Shown: piece after piece, positions 11,225-22,085 of the stretch
Layout: each line of letters begins with the position of its first letter
Position numbering within the stretch: position 1 is the first letter of the stretch
Assembly: GCA_003427395.1 (NCBI GenBank)
Contig: BFEA01000374.1
Span: 908,881-972,716, forward strand
Length of the DNA: 63,836 nt
Reading direction: 5' to 3'
From: Chara braunii
Lineage: Eukaryota > Streptophyta > Charophyceae > Charales > Characeae
Notes under the pieces: generated by a model
The model's input: only the letters and a program-made list of their open reading frames with translations
Database searches by the model: none
Told to the model about the DNA's origin: nothing
Program-made: the position numbers and the translations under genes

Positions 11225-11479
11225 GTGACCTTGAGTATGGGAGTTAGTAAAGGTTAGTGGGTTAGTTGGAGCCGGGGTGTCGTAGGGCTCCGACACTTGG
11301 AGAGGTAGGAGGAAACTGTGGGTAGGATCTCGTTAGATCCGTTAGTCCAGTTTTTTTTTTTTTTTTTTTTTAATTTAAAATTTATTATTTTCTTTCACAC
11401 CTGCCCCAAGGTGCCCAAATGAATCCTGCCCGAGTACTGGGGCGGATTCGCCTAGTAGGGAACCAACCGATTGCGCTCG

Positions 11480-12049
11480 GTAGGACCCCGACGCAGGGCA
11501 GGGCAAATCGAGCTAAGGAGTATGGCAGGGCGCGGACAAAGAAAATATGAGGAAGAGACAATCTCGAAGGAAGAGCTACCGCGTGGGGAGGAAGTAAGCG
11601 CACGTTAGGAGAGAGGAAAGCAAGGAGAGAAGGGGCACCAAGCGGGAAAGCGAACTCGATTGGGAGCAGGGGGGGGCGCTAGTATTCGCAGATACGGCAA
11701 GCGAATCGTAAGCCGCCGTTTACTCTGGGCGAAAACGAATAGCAAGGAAAGGCGAAAAAAGGAAGAAGGGAGAAAAGAAGGAAGGAGGGTGGAGGAGAAA
11801 GAGAGAGAGAAGAAAGAAGGGAGGTGGAGAAGAAGGAGGAAGCTTACCTGACCGAACGGACGACGACGACGAAAGACGACGACGAACGACGTCGAAGGAC
11901 ACGACTACGAAGCCGACGACTACGGCGCTTGCGGGTAAGTCTCCAATACCTTGAATGACCTCGCATAGCGTGACCGGATCTCGTTACGACGCCAGTGCAT
12001 TCCCTACGAGTGTGTGTGTGTATGTGAGGGTGCGTAAGTAAGTAAGAGA
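11480..12049. other. Purine-rich non-coding sequence with a minus-strand donor
   Basis: GA-rich low complexity (about 11750-11840) followed by CGACGA repeats. On the minus strand CAG|GTAAGC places an exon end at 11848. No gene is recognised. Confidence 0.4.
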
Positions 12050-12370
12050 GAGTTCTTCTTCTTCCTCCTCTCAATCCACCAATCTTCTTCTTCCCTCTCA
12101 ACATCTGACTTCACTACAATTGCAGACTACGAGAGAAAAGAGACAGAGCTTGGTGACATCGGATCCAGATGCGACTTTTTGGACTTCAGACATAGTAACG
12201 AGGGATTATTTGGGATTGGTGGCAAAGACTTGGTATTGACGAAATTCCCATCTCTCCCCACCTTTCGTCTGATCCCCTCCTCCTCCTCTGTGTACGCCGG
12301 GACCCGGCGCTTTCTTCCTATAAACAACGCCGGCCTCCTTCACACCTGGTGTTGGAAACGATGTATGTTT
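12050..12370. repeat. About 300-bp dispersed duplicate, copy 1
   Basis: Shares a long diverged alignment with 13885-14170: both run from GAGAGAGTTCTTC through CAGACTACGAGAGA, the phrase GGGATTAT(T/C)TGGGA and a block of TC-rich sequence to CTTCACACC. Each copy lies just upstream, on the minus strand, of a splice-donor-like site (11848 and 13801). Confidence 0.65.
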
Positions 12371-13085
12371 GTCTTGAGTTCAAACATTGATTGGGTTCAT
12401 TGTTAGCATTCTAGCATTCTACTTCACTACTTTGTACTACGTGAGCAAGGTCAGTACCAGTCAGTTCAGTCTTTGTATCTAAGTCTTCCTTGCGCTAATC
12501 AACACCGTTGTGTATGTAGGAGAATGCACATTAATTGTCGAGAACTCTTCGCACCGCGTTGTCCATTCAGTCATTTTCATCACGTAGCAGATCCTCGGTT
12601 ATTACGTACATCACGAATTTGTGCAAATAATTTTGTTTGGCGAGATTCTATTCGCACCGCACTGACCATTCAGTCCTGATCATCACGTTGCGGATCCTTG
12701 GTTTATATGTACATCGCCCATCAAGAGAGGAGATAGGAGAAGGAGAGGTGAGAGAAAGAGAGTACAAAAGGAGGGAGAAGAGGAAAAGGAGAAGAATAGA
12801 AGACGCAAGGCGAGTACGGCCAGACGGAGGCAGTGGAGATGGGTGTGATGAAAAAGAGGAATGATTGCGCGAGGGTAGGAATCGCGGGAAGTAGGGGAGA
12901 TGGTCGCGCGAACTAGAAGAAGAGGGGGATAACGTAATAAGAAGAGAGAGGTGAGGTGGAGAAGGAAGGCTTACCTGTTAGTTCAATGGTAACCACTGCT
13001 GCCGTGCGTTTCCATCAAAAGAGGGAAGCATACCCTTGCTGCATGTATCTGACCAGAGATGTAGCTTGTACGGATTCGGGTTTTG
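12371..13085. other. No gene; one minus-strand donor-like site
   Basis: Contains a short internal duplication near 12540-12700 (phrases GCACCGC...TTCAGTC...TCATCACGT occur twice) and GA-rich sequence near 12725-12800. On the minus strand CAG|GTAAGCC marks a possible exon end at 12975. Nothing is recognised. Confidence 0.4.
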
Positions 13086-13165
13086 TATTAGTATTATTAT
13101 GATTATTATGATTATTATGATTATTATTATTGACGTTATTATTATTTATCACTATTATGATTTAA
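13086..13165. repeat. ATT/GATT microsatellite
   Basis: Trinucleotide TTA/ATT run, the first of several that punctuate the cassette array. Confidence 0.85.
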
Positions 13166-13479
13166 TTATGAATACATCTAATATACAAACGAGAGAAAAT
13201 GGTACGGGGAAAGAGAAAGAGAGGGACTGACTATCAACTCCGGGTACAACGCACCCAGTGATACTGCATCAGATCGGAAAGACAACTTGCATACATTCTA
13301 TCTGTTTTTTTTATTATTATTATTACTGTTATTTTACTACCATACTCTGATCTTGGCAAGGATCATCGCTGTGCATGAGGGTGAGAAACGAGCAAGAAGG
13401 AGAGGAGGTGAATGGTGGTCCTTGGGAGCACGTGGCATCTGTGTAGGTGACGAGGTTGTGAGTGAAGCGTGAGACATAC

Positions 13480-13612
13480 CTTGTACTGGAAGCATGCGAC
13501 ATTGGTCGCCATATGCTCATACTTCGGGGATGCTGGAGATGACATATGTCGGCTTCGTAGTACAAACTAGATAGGACCTGCCACATGTAGTCTGGGCGCC
13601 GAGCGCCAGACA
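13480..13612 (-). other. Exon-like cassette copy 1
   Basis: Upstream part encodes GARRPDYMWQVL; the downstream frame encodes SPKYEHMATNVACF. A one-base frame change lies between them. Donor follows at 13479 (AAG|GTATGT). Confidence 0.5.
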
Positions 13613-13800
13613 GGATGTCAACAAAGGTGCTTCGTTGATGATGATGGGGCTATTTCAGCTTCGTCAATTATGAACTCTTGGTGTGTGTGTGTGTGAGTGT
13701 ACGTGTGAGGCATTCATGATTCGACTAAGAAGAGAGGAGAGAGAGAAAGAGAGAGATGTGAGAAAGAGAGAGAGATTGGGCAAAGGCCAGAGGTACTTAC

Positions 13801-13890
13801 CTGTAGTGCCGTTGCTCCAGCTTCGTCTTCGAGATACCTACGGCATGCGCCAACATCTCAAGTTAGTACCTGGCTCGAAACGGAGAGAGA
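13801..13890 (-). other. Exon-like cassette copy 2 (distant)
   Basis: Ends RRYLEDEAGATALQ followed by CAG|GTAAGT. Only the last third resembles the other copies. It has the strongest donor of the array and lies downstream of the 13885-14170 duplicate. Confidence 0.35.
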
Positions 13891-14170
13891 GAGTTCTTCC
13901 TCTCACTCATCCTATGACTTCTCAGTATCTGCGGACTACGAGAGAGACAGTGATCGGTGACTTTGGGACTTGACGACGTTGGATCCGGACTCAACATGGG
14001 GATTCAGACATTGAACAGGGATTATCTGGGACCTGTGTCACAGACTTGGTGTTGACGACACTCCCATTTTTCCGTCTTCTTCGTCTAGTCCCCCTCCTCT
14101 TCGTGTGTGTATGGCGAGGGGCTGGCGCGTCGTTCCTATGTATAACACCAGGCCCCTTCACACCATGGGA
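13885..14170. repeat. About 300-bp dispersed duplicate, copy 2
   Basis: Partner of 12050-12370; see that entry for shared landmarks. The distance between copies is about 1.8 kb. Confidence 0.65.
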
Positions 14171-14435
14171 CGATGGTGATGTATGTTGGGGCTGCATTGC
14201 AATAGTGACTGTTCGGATTATTGGTATCTAAGTCCTCCGCTACGCTGTCTTGAACTGTGTATGAGAGGACGGATCTTGTTATGGTCTGCACCTTTACAGT
14301 ATGCAACAGTAAGAGTGTGTGTGTGTGTGTGTGTGTGTGGGAGAGAGAGGAGATGGAAAGAAGGAGGGAGGAAGGAGAGAGAGGGGAGAAAAGAGGTGAT
14401 GATGATGATGATGATGATGATGTAAGGACACATAT

Positions 14436-14562
14436 CTGTATTGGCGGTGGTCCGCATGGGCAACATTTTCTAGTACTTCGGGTTGCCGCTGATGTCAACA
14501 GTTGCATTGTCTTTTAGTAGTCCATAGTAGTTGCGCAGGAGCAGGCCGGGCACTGAGCTCCA
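14436..14562 (-). other. Exon-like cassette copy 3
   Basis: Reads ...LLRNYYGLLKDNATVDISG, then NPKY, an in-frame TAG, KMLPMRTTANT. The donor position has AT instead of GT (CAG|ATATGT), so a splice would fail. A GATGATGATG run adjoins it. Confidence 0.5.
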
Positions 14563-14761
14563 AGTGTGAGTGTGAAGGAACTGGACTCTTGTGTTGAGAA
14601 GAGAGAGTACACTCTCCATGGACACTGGTTTTCAGTGCTACGAACCTCCATTGGTGTATTATTGGTGCAATGCTGCTCTTAGGACACGGTGTGACTATTT
14701 GGCTTTCAATGTGATGGCGTGATCTGGGATTGTCATCTTGTTGTTGCTTACTTTCATCACA

Positions 14762-14800
14762 CTATTATTCTTATTATTCTTATTATTCTTATTCTTATTC

Positions 14801-14834
<34 letters not shown>
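14762..14834. repeat. ATT microsatellite
   Basis: CTTATT run passing into ATT; it lies just before cassette copy 4 in plus coordinates. Confidence 0.9.
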
Positions 14835-14836
<2 letters not shown>

Positions 14837-14903
14837 GCATGGTCCTTGGGTACGAATGGCATCTAAGTGTTGGGGAAGGTGTTGTGAGGAACGAAGGACA
14901 TGC

Positions 14904-15005
14904 CTGGTGCAGCGGGCGAACGGCGTGGTCCGGGATCTGCTCATATTTCGGGGAGCTGTTTGACGACAACAGCTGCATTGTAACTGTAGGTTAGATAGGA
15001 GTGTC
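14904..15005 (-). other. Exon-like cassette copy 4
   Basis: Encodes SYLTYSYNAAVVV in one frame and SSPKYEQIPDHAVRPLHQ in another. The donor dinucleotide is GC (CAG|GCATGT). Confidence 0.45.
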
Positions 15006-15147
15006 AATTATGGTTTTTTTTTGTTGTGCTCTCGTTTGGAGTGACCCGTGATGCCACTCTGCTGATTAGTTCGCGGTTACAATGATCTGATCACATGTAG
15101 ATGATGCTGTTTGATTTCTGAAGCTCGCTTCACTCATTTTCTTGTTT

Positions 15148-15198
15148 TATTATTATTATTATTATTATTTACTATTATTTTTATTATTATTATTATTG
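15148..15198. repeat. ATT microsatellite
   Basis: Interrupted ATT run placed next to cassette copy 5, as for the other microsatellites of the array. Confidence 0.9.
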
Positions 15199-15235
15199 AA
15201 TGTACGGTAGGTTGGGTGCATGCGGCATCACTCAC

Positions 15236-15372
15236 CTGGTGCTGATGCACGCGGCATTGGTCGTTGTCTACTCATACTCCGAGGGAAACTGTTATCGTCA
15301 ATTCTGGTATCACTGAAGATAGGCTAGGCAGAATCTGTCATCTATAGTATGGGCGCCGAGCGCCAGGTAGGA
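15236..15372 (-). other. Exon-like cassette copy 5
   Basis: Begins PGARRPYYR, has an in-frame stop, then QILPSLSSV; the C-terminal part matches SEYE..TTTNAACIST. Canonical donor CAG|GTGAGT. Confidence 0.5.
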
Positions 15373-15422
15373 TACCGATGTCGGGTCTGGGAGGATAACG
15401 ATGATGATGTGAGGGCACTTAC

Positions 15423-15542
15423 CTTGGTCTACACGGGCGACATCTTCATAAACTTTGGGTTGCTGCTGATGACAACAGTTGCACTATCAATTTTTGGGCT
15501 GTAGCAGTTGGGTAGAGATTGGCTGGGCATTGCGTGCCAAAG
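15423..15542 (-). other. Exon-like cassette copy 6
   Basis: Encodes SATVVISSNPKFMKMSPV followed by a TAG, ending at donor AAG|GTAAGT. An open frame of 78 codons extends upstream through 15665, including the other shared block TPMEVRRTKTQC. Confidence 0.55.
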
Positions 15543-15744
15543 GTGAGAATAGTGGGCCTGAACCCTTTGGGCTGATAAAGGGAGGGTAGGCTCTCCTTGA
15601 CATTGGGTTTTAGTTCTACGAACCTCCATTGGCGTACTACTGGTGCAACGCTGTGCTCTGGACACGGTATGACTACCAGGCTTTCAATGTGATGATGTGA
15701 TCTGTAATTGTCATCTCGCTATTGCTTATTTTCCTTGCATAAAC

Positions 15745-16330
15745 GAACAGATAGATAACGGACAGACAGACAAGGGACTTACGGACGAAAGACAGACTGG
15801 TAGAAAGAGACAGTATAGACGGACAGACAAACCAGCGGACGAATGTGACCCAGAGACACATTGTCACTCAGATGCACGAACGCCTGCACAGTCACGTTGT
15901 GACGCACGGTCACACAGTGACACCGTGACAGCCGCGTAGTGACACTGTGGCACACACGGTCACACTGGCAAGCGTACCCAACGGATAGACCCTGGTACTG
16001 TGACAGTCACGCGGTCACAGTAACACTCGCAACGACACACGTACACATAGTGACAACACACGGATACACAGTTACACGGATGTATGGTGACACATTCACA
16101 ATGCACAGTGACACAACATGTACGGATATGCGGTGATACACATACATACAGTAAAATACACAAATACGCAGTGGTAGGGATGCAGACGCTGTGACGCACA
16201 CGTACACAGTGGGAACGGACAGTGATGTTGGCACACACACCGATACTATGATACACACAAATGTAGTGAAACTATGGGACAGGCGTACAGTGACACAGAC
16301 GTAAGGACACACACTAAAGAAATGCACAGT
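15745..16330. repeat. ACAGAC-rich then CACAGTGACA-rich low complexity
   Basis: About 15745-15850 is a run of variants of GACAGACAGA. About 15850-16330 is built of variants of CACAGTGACACA and ACACGGTCACAC. Similar ACAGAC-rich runs recur at 17860-18060 and 18660-18740. The apparent proteins are Cys/Val repeats and not genes. Confidence 0.8.
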
Positions 16331-16499
16331 CCTACTTAGGTACTCAGATAAACGGTCCTACTCAGGCGCATGGTTAAGCAAGAAAAGGTGGCCCGGGAAC
16401 ATAAGGTCATGACAAACATATACGCAGAGATACGGGTGCACCGTGTCATGCTAATGATGCAATGATACAGTCACGTAAAGTTGAGACAGCGCCCCGCAA

Positions 16500-16960
16500 G
16501 GCTCCCGCATGAATAAATGAATGGTTGGGCGCTGCCTGGGCACAGGGCGCTAGCGGCCATAGCCGGGCTGCCTGAGGGCGCAGTGAAGATGAAGGGCGAA
16601 GGTGGTTCTTCGGAGGTGAAGGACGCTGTGTGGGATTATCGAGGGAGAGTGTGGGTACAGAGGAGAGACGTACCTGTGTAGAGCGGAGGTCGGCATTGGT
16701 GATGACATCATCACTCACTGGTCGTCAAGTTGTCTGGTTGCTTCCATGCTGTAGTTGTAGGATTAGGCTGTAGAGTAGATAGGGCGCCAGGCGCCATTCC
16801 AAAGAGAAAGCTACATTGAGTTATGTTGTTGGTGTTGCCCGGTTGGGCTTGGACGTTGACTCACGATTCCGTTGTATCAACCTCAAGAGGATAGATACTC
16901 GATTTCATTGTGGTATCTGCTCTTGCTTTGACTACTCGGACTTTAGTGGGATTGTGCAAT
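16500..16960. repeat. About 460-bp duplicate, copy 1 (contains cassette 7)
   Basis: Aligns with 19240-19660: shared landmarks are GGCGCTGC.TGGG, GCCATAGCC.GGCTGC, the cassette with its donor, GTCGTCTGGTTG, and GTTGTTGGTGTTGCCC. Confidence 0.65.
16674..16800 (-). other. Exon-like cassette copy 7
   Basis: Starts GAWRPIYSTA and ends DDVITNADLRSTQ, followed by CAG|GTACGT. It belongs to a separate branch of the family together with copy 12. Confidence 0.45.
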
Positions 16961-16996
16961 TTGAATTGTGCTTCGTCCGCATTCACGTTTCTTGCA

Positions 16997-16999
<3 letters not shown>

Positions 17000-17052
<53 letters not shown>

Positions 17053-17053
17053 G
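17000..17053. repeat. ATT microsatellite
   Basis: Uninterrupted ATT run next to cassette copy 8. Confidence 0.95.
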
Positions 17054-17123
17054 GCATGGTTCAGGTCCACGTGGCATCTGTGTGAGTTGGGGGACGAGGC
17101 TGTAAGTGGGGCAAGAGACACAC

Positions 17124-17262
17124 CTGGTGACTGACGCATGCGGCATGGGCCGAGATCTGGTCGTACTTGGGGAACCGATGACACCATGGACATCATTGTA
17201 GATAGCCTAAATAGGATTTGCCGCATGTCGTCTGGGCGTCGTGCGCCAGATAGGAAGTCGAC
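17124..17262 (-). other. Exon-like cassette copy 8
   Basis: Begins GARRPDDMRQILFRL; the alternative frame ends FPKYDQISAHAACVSHQ right at the donor CAG|GTGTGT. A frame change separates the two parts. Confidence 0.5.
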
Positions 17263-17305
17263 ATTGGTCCGGCGTTGATAATGATGATGATGTAAGGGCA
17301 TTTAC

Positions 17306-17440
17306 CTTGTACAGGCAATGGTCTGCATGGGCGACATCTTCAGGAACTGCGGGTTGCCGCAGATGTCAACAGTAGCATTGTCAGTTCGTAGGTTGCAGTA
17401 AGCAGTGTGACCGTAGTCTGGGTGCAGCTCACCAACAAGA
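17306..17440 (-). other. Exon-like cassette copy 9 (best preserved)
   Basis: One uninterrupted frame covers the whole unit: GELHPDYGHTAYCNL, RTDNATVDICG, NPQFLKMSPMQTIACT, then AAG|GTAAAT. This copy shows most clearly that the upstream and downstream parts belong to a single reading frame. Confidence 0.55.
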
Positions 17441-17859
17441 AGAAGGTGATGACGAGGTATACGCTCATAGATTTATAGACTCGATACTTTGGTTCTCCAT
17501 TGGAGCGACATCAGTGCACCACTGCTTCTAAACAACGTTTGGACCTGTTGACTTCTGGGAATCTGTCATTTTGCTATATCGCGTTTTCGTGCGTTTTATC
17601 TGCCGACCGTCTGCTCACCAGCCTATAGGATTGCCTCACCACTATTGCGAAACATAGGGCTGTTTTGCTCTCCCTCCCTTTCTCTATAGTTGCTCTGTCT
17701 AGGTGGGAGAGTGCATGTTGTCATGATCTCTATATATTAAAGACACGAAATGAGCATGGCTGTGACGGACTGTTTTATCAGATTATCATCAACCTGTCGA
17801 AAGACTGAACCTCGACAGTATGTCAGGGAAAACAGTAGCCTGATGAACTGGCAGACAAA

Positions 17860-18060
17860 GGTACAGACAGACCCAGATAAAACAGATAAAGAGAAGAGAC
17901 AGACACAAACAGACAGATCTGAGACAGACTGACAAACAGAAAAAAAACAGACACAGGAACAGACAGGACGCCGACAAACATAGACAAGATGGCAGGCAAA
18001 ACTTGACAGATAACGACAAGATGGATGGACAGACAAAACATAGGGAGAGAAAGAAGGCAG
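17860..18060. repeat. ACAGAC-rich low complexity
   Basis: Variants of GACAGACA and AAACAGA. The long minus-strand frames here are Cys/Leu/Val low complexity and are not genes. Confidence 0.8.
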
Positions 18061-18221
18061 ATAGGTAGGCAAAAGGGAGAGGCTGGCTCTTTGACCTGCG
18101 CGCCAGCCATGCTGATGTGGTGTCACTGTCTGTGGTCTCCATGTTGATGCGGCACTGTCACCGGTTTACATCGCTGACATGGCTTATGGCACGTAGTCTA
18201 CATGTCGTGACTAATTACGAG

Positions 18222-18340
18222 AAGAAAGGGGTCGACATCTTCCTGCACACCGGGTTCTGCTGCTGACGAGAACAGTTGCATTGTCAATTCGTAGGCTGGT
18301 AATAGCTGCATGAACGACAGGCTGGGCACACAGGTACTAG
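18222..18340 (-). other. Exon-like cassette copy 10 (degenerate)
   Basis: Keeps LRIDNATVLVSS, but the NPKY segment is lost and no donor follows. It looks like a decayed copy. Confidence 0.4.
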
Positions 18341-18769
18341 GTGCGTAGGCACACAGCAACACACCAACACACGCAGTACAATAAACTGAAAACACGACAA
18401 GGCGTGTAAAAGGCAGGGAGTGGAACAGCAAGCGTGCACACGCACACAGTCTAGCAACAGGCATGCAGAGTAGCGGGCATGTACTCGCAACGACCCTACT
18501 ACCTGACAGATGATCCAAATCTCTCGCGGAAGCAGCAGACTCAGGCCTGGGCAGCAGCCGGTCCCGCAGCCCAGCGCAGACCAACTTAGGTCTGCGTTGC
18601 CTGGGGCTGAGTTCTGAGCCCCGGCTGCCTCTGAACATGGGTTGCTGCACATACACACGGATGGCCAAACAAAACAGGCACAAAAATAGACGAACAGACA
18701 AAGACAAACGTATGGAAAGACGGACACAGAGAGAGGGAGAGGTGATGAGGGTGATGTGAGGGCACATAC

Positions 18770-18900
18770 CTGGTGATTGGCGATGTTCTGCGCAGGCAAC
18801 GTCTTCAAGTACTTCGGCGGTTGCTGATGTCAATAGTTGCATTGTACATTCTTAAGCAGGTAGAAGCTGTGTAGAAATAGGCTGGGCGCCGAGCGCAGTA
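18770..18900 (-). other. Exon-like cassette copy 11
   Basis: Begins CARRPAYFYTAS, continues MYNATIDIS, then shifts frame to PPKYLKTLPAQNIANHQ and donor CAG|GTATGT. Confidence 0.5.
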
Positions 18901-19239
18901 AAGAGTAGGATTTGGATACGCATGTGATGGTGGCATATATAGCTCTCATTAACATCTGGTTTGGAGTTACGATTCTCAATTGATATATTATTGGTGCATT
19001 GTTGAAACAATCAGATTTTCTTGCTTTCAATAAGAATATGTAATCTGGTTTCTGTCATATCGACATCGCTAAAAAATCCCCCGCAGTTTCTCTATTACTA
19101 GTATATTTATTATTATTATTATTATTGTCATATCCTGAGATATGCATGCGAGAAGAAAAGGAGGGGCAGGGGTCTTGGCCTGTGCGGCAATGTCGGCACG
19201 CTGCTATATTGAGTAGTGAGCGCGTGCCTATTGAGGAAG

Positions 19240-19660
19240 AAGGCCGAGGGCGCTGCTGGGCAGCGATGCACAGGCAGCCATAGCCAGGCTGCAGAGCGCT
19301 GAGAAGGTTGACAGTGAAGGAGGCTTTCGGGAAGGAGGCGAGAGTTATAGGGACTCAAGGGAGATAAGGGGAGCAAGGTGAACATACCTGCTGCATGAGG
19401 AGGTCGACATTGGTGTAGATGTCAAGCGTGCTGGTCCTCAAGTCGTCTGGTTGTATTCATACTATAGTTGTCGAAGTAGGGAATGGTGGAGATTGGACGC
19501 GATTATCATTCGGAGAAAGGAAATACATTGGGTTTTGTTGTTAGTGTTGCCCTACTGGCAAGGGATACTGACTTAAGATTCTGCTGTATCGTTCTTTTGA
19601 GGAGGCTCGGTGCATTTGCGCTACCTGCTGGATGCATGACTACCTGGGCGTCGGCATGAT
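19240..19660. repeat. About 460-bp duplicate, copy 2 (contains cassette 12)
   Basis: Partner of 16500-16960; same order of landmarks, moderately diverged. Cassette copy 12 ends at 19388 on the minus strand with STLDIYTNVDLLMQQ and donor CAG|GTATGT. Confidence 0.6.
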
Positions 19661-21100
19661 TATTTCATGTTTTGCACTCAAGGTTATTATTATTATTATA
19701 ATAATTAGTTGGTAATGCTAATGTTGCCTCGCTATTTTCAAACATTGCTCCTTTCCGCTATTACTTTTTTACTGTTATTATTATCATTATTTTATTGTTA
19801 TTTTCCTAAACTGAAAATTGAGACAAATCCACCCAAGTATGCGATTGCCGCAGTACGGGACTCGATCCCTAGCCTGCTGAGAGGCATTCTGCATTTCAGA
19901 CCCCAAAGGCTCAAAAGACCTTAACATATAAAAGGGGCAGACAATGGGCACAAGATACCAAGCCAAGATAAGACAACTGCAGCAGGGACTGGCTACAACC
20001 GACAACTAGTTGTAGGAGAGGAGGAGCAGTCATAGCCGTCGGGTCAGCTAGCGTCCGTATGTATACATAAGTATGTGGGACATTCGGGGTATATTCTAGC
20101 TGGAATGAGAGTGTGTTGTGAGCATGCACAGACAAGCTACCAGGGACACCGCAATTGGAAGATGACATTCCGTTGAGTGTTGCGTGCCGTAACCTTGGTC
20201 GAAGAAAAGGCTAAATCAGAAGGTGTTCCTGACAAGATTATGAGCCCCGGGGTATGAGGATACTCTATGCCCAAAAATCAAAGTATCATTATTCTATCGC
20301 ATCCGTTTATTAATTACTATTTTTTATTATTTTATTATTTTATTATTTTATTATTTTATTATTATCATTAGCTTATTACTATTATTAATACTCAGGGCAA
20401 CATAGGACAATGAGAGAGTCAGAGGTGGGAGAGACGCAGAGTGTTGAAAAGGGAAAGCTATATGGAACTTACCTCCTCCACCCTTGTCTCTGCTCCCATG
20501 CTTAAACATCACACACACCGATCTTTTCAACAACAAATGTGAAAATGATGTTCTTACATGCTTGCTGAAACTAAACCTTCAATACTTGATCGGTTCGGAT
20601 GCTTTTCAGAGACAGGGCGATTGCGGGAGCTCTACTGGAGTTCAGGCGGAACTCTAGAGGCAGGGAACGACAAGGTACGCTACTTCGACCCAGTTATTAT
20701 TTTAAGACGTAAAGGTTGTTATCCATAGTAATGCTCATGAGGGCAAGGAATTCAGAATCAGTAATTCTTCAAGAGTTAAAGGATGGACAGAAGTCTGGGA
20801 TTGTGCGGGTAAGGAAGGGCTGTCTGGGTGAAATGCCAGACCAAAAGTGACTGATTGCTTCTGGGTACAACGATCTTGTTGTGTGGGCATTTTTTGGAAA
20901 TGTGGATACAAGGGATCGACTTCTCATAATCATTTCTCTCTATACACCGCCTAAACGATGATGAGTATCCGTTGATTTAAGCTTGTTATGATCAACTATC
21001 ATGGATCACACCGATCGATCCTCATCACGCATATGATCCAGCATAAATCCTCAAAACTGACAACGGTTCAAGGCTCGAATGGCATCAAAAGCAATGATTT
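19661..21100. other. No recognisable gene
   Basis: Contains short ATT runs (19685-19705, 19775-19800), an ATTTT run at 20317-20368, and a minus-strand donor-like site (GAG|GTAAGT, exon end 20473). Small open frames show no homology. Confidence 0.4.
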
Positions 21101-21171
21101 GCTCCACCGATAAGGCTTGTGTGTGGGGTAAGAGTAGTAAGGTCGCATGAAGCCTGCCTTATCAGTGACTG

Positions 21172-22085
21172 GTCGCATGATAAGAGTAGCAGGGTCTATA
21201 AAACCTGCCTTATCAACGACTAGTCAGTGATAAGAGTAGCGAGGCTCCATGGAAAGGTCGTGCCTTACCACCGATGAGGCTTACGCTGAGTCAGTGATAA
21301 GAGTAGCAGGGTTCCTTGAACACCAGCCTTATTGATGACTAGCCAATGATTAGAGTAGCAGGGGGAGCCTGCCTTATCAGTGACTAGTCTGATATAAGAG
21401 TAGCGAGGTTTCAAGGACACCTGCCTTATTATTGATCAGCCTAACATTTCTTTCAGCAGTAANNNNNNNNNNNNNNNNNNNNNNNNNNNNNNNNNNNNNN
21501 NNNNNNNNNNNNNNNNNNNNNNNNNNNNNNNNNNNNNNNNNNNNNNNNNNNNNNNNNNNNNNNNNNNNNNNNNNNNNNNNNNNNNNNNNNNNNNNNNNNN
21601 NNNNNNNNNNNNNNNNNNNNNNNNNNNNNNNNNNNNNNNNNNNNNNNNNNNNNNNNNNNNNNNNNNNNNNNNNNNNNNNNNNNNNNNNNNNNNNNNNGCC
21701 TTATCAATGACTAGTCTGATATAAGAGTAGCGAGGTTTCAAGGACACCTGCCTTATCATTGACCAATCTAACATTCTTCCAGTGATAAAAGTAGCAGGGT
21801 TCCTTGGACACCCGCCTTATTGAGGTCTAGCCAATGATAAGAGTAGCAGGGAAAGTCTGCTTTATCAGTGACTAGTCTGATATAAGAGTAGCGCCGTTTC
21901 AAGGACACTTGCCTTATCAGTGATCATCCTAACACTTAGTCAGTGATAAGAGTAGCAAGGTTCCTTGGGTACCCGCCTTATTGAGGTCTAGCCAGTGATA
22001 ATAGTAGCAGGGAAAGCCTGCCTTATCAAGTGACTAGCCCGATGTTAGAGTAGCGAGGTTTCAAGGACACCTGCCTTATTAGTGA
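21172..22085. repeat. Satellite with 161-bp three-monomer higher-order repeat
   Basis: Monomers start ATAAGAGTAGC and end near GCCTTATCA(N)TGACTAGTC. Three types alternate: about 64 bp (GGTTTCAAGGACAC core, ending CAGTG), 52 bp (GGTTCCTTGGACAC core, ending CAATG) and 45 bp (short GGGAAAG core, ending CTGAT). The trio repeats about four times with period near 161 bp. Each monomer has GATAAG near its start and CTTATC near its end, so each can fold on itself. The assembly gap lies inside the array. Confidence 0.85.
21463..21697. other. Assembly gap, 235 N
   Basis: Unresolved run of N inside the satellite, so the true copy number there is unknown. Confidence 1.

Larger units (their letters stand above)
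10371..11460 (+). repeat. Hairpin-rich interspersed element, copy 1
   Basis: It begins with a 38-nt block identical to 24086-24123, holding a 12-bp perfect hairpin (stem CCAAATACCCTT, loop AC, 10378-10403). In order it then contains a second hairpin at 11057-11082 (12 bp, one bulge), a tRNA-like A box and B box on the plus strand (11083-11137), a B box on the minus strand (11212-11224), a T run (11350-11370), and a conserved end block with another imperfect hairpin (11401-11460). Copy 2 at 24086-24949 keeps the same order although most sequence between the landmarks has diverged. No protein is encoded. It is possibly a SINE-like or LTR-derived element. Confidence 0.6.
13480..19500 (-). repeat. 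Array of a repeated exon-like cassette
   Basis: Twelve diverged copies of one minus-strand cassette of about 120-140 bp lie here, and a thirteenth at 28501-28625. Each, read on the minus strand, tends to start with sequence encoding GARRP (or GELHP, GAWRP), continues through a segment like NATVDIS, then NPKYLKM or SPKYEQ, and ends in a CAG or AAG followed in nine of the thirteen by GT. The intervening sequence holds ATT microsatellites and other copied blocks with a loose period of 0.5-1.5 kb. Several copies have lost their frame. This is either tandem exon duplication in a large gene or a non-coding repeat that carries a donor-like site. Confidence 0.6.

Noticed and set aside
14218-14507. 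Frames with runs of Ile, Met or Asp
   Set aside because: They come from the GATGATG and GT microsatellites.
16007-16327. Cys/Val-rich frame resembling a membrane protein
   Set aside because: It is the translation of the CACAGTGACA low-complexity block.
21172-22085. CRISPR-like regular repeats
   Set aside because: There are no unique spacers; the units are contiguous monomers of three lengths in a eukaryotic context, so this is a satellite.
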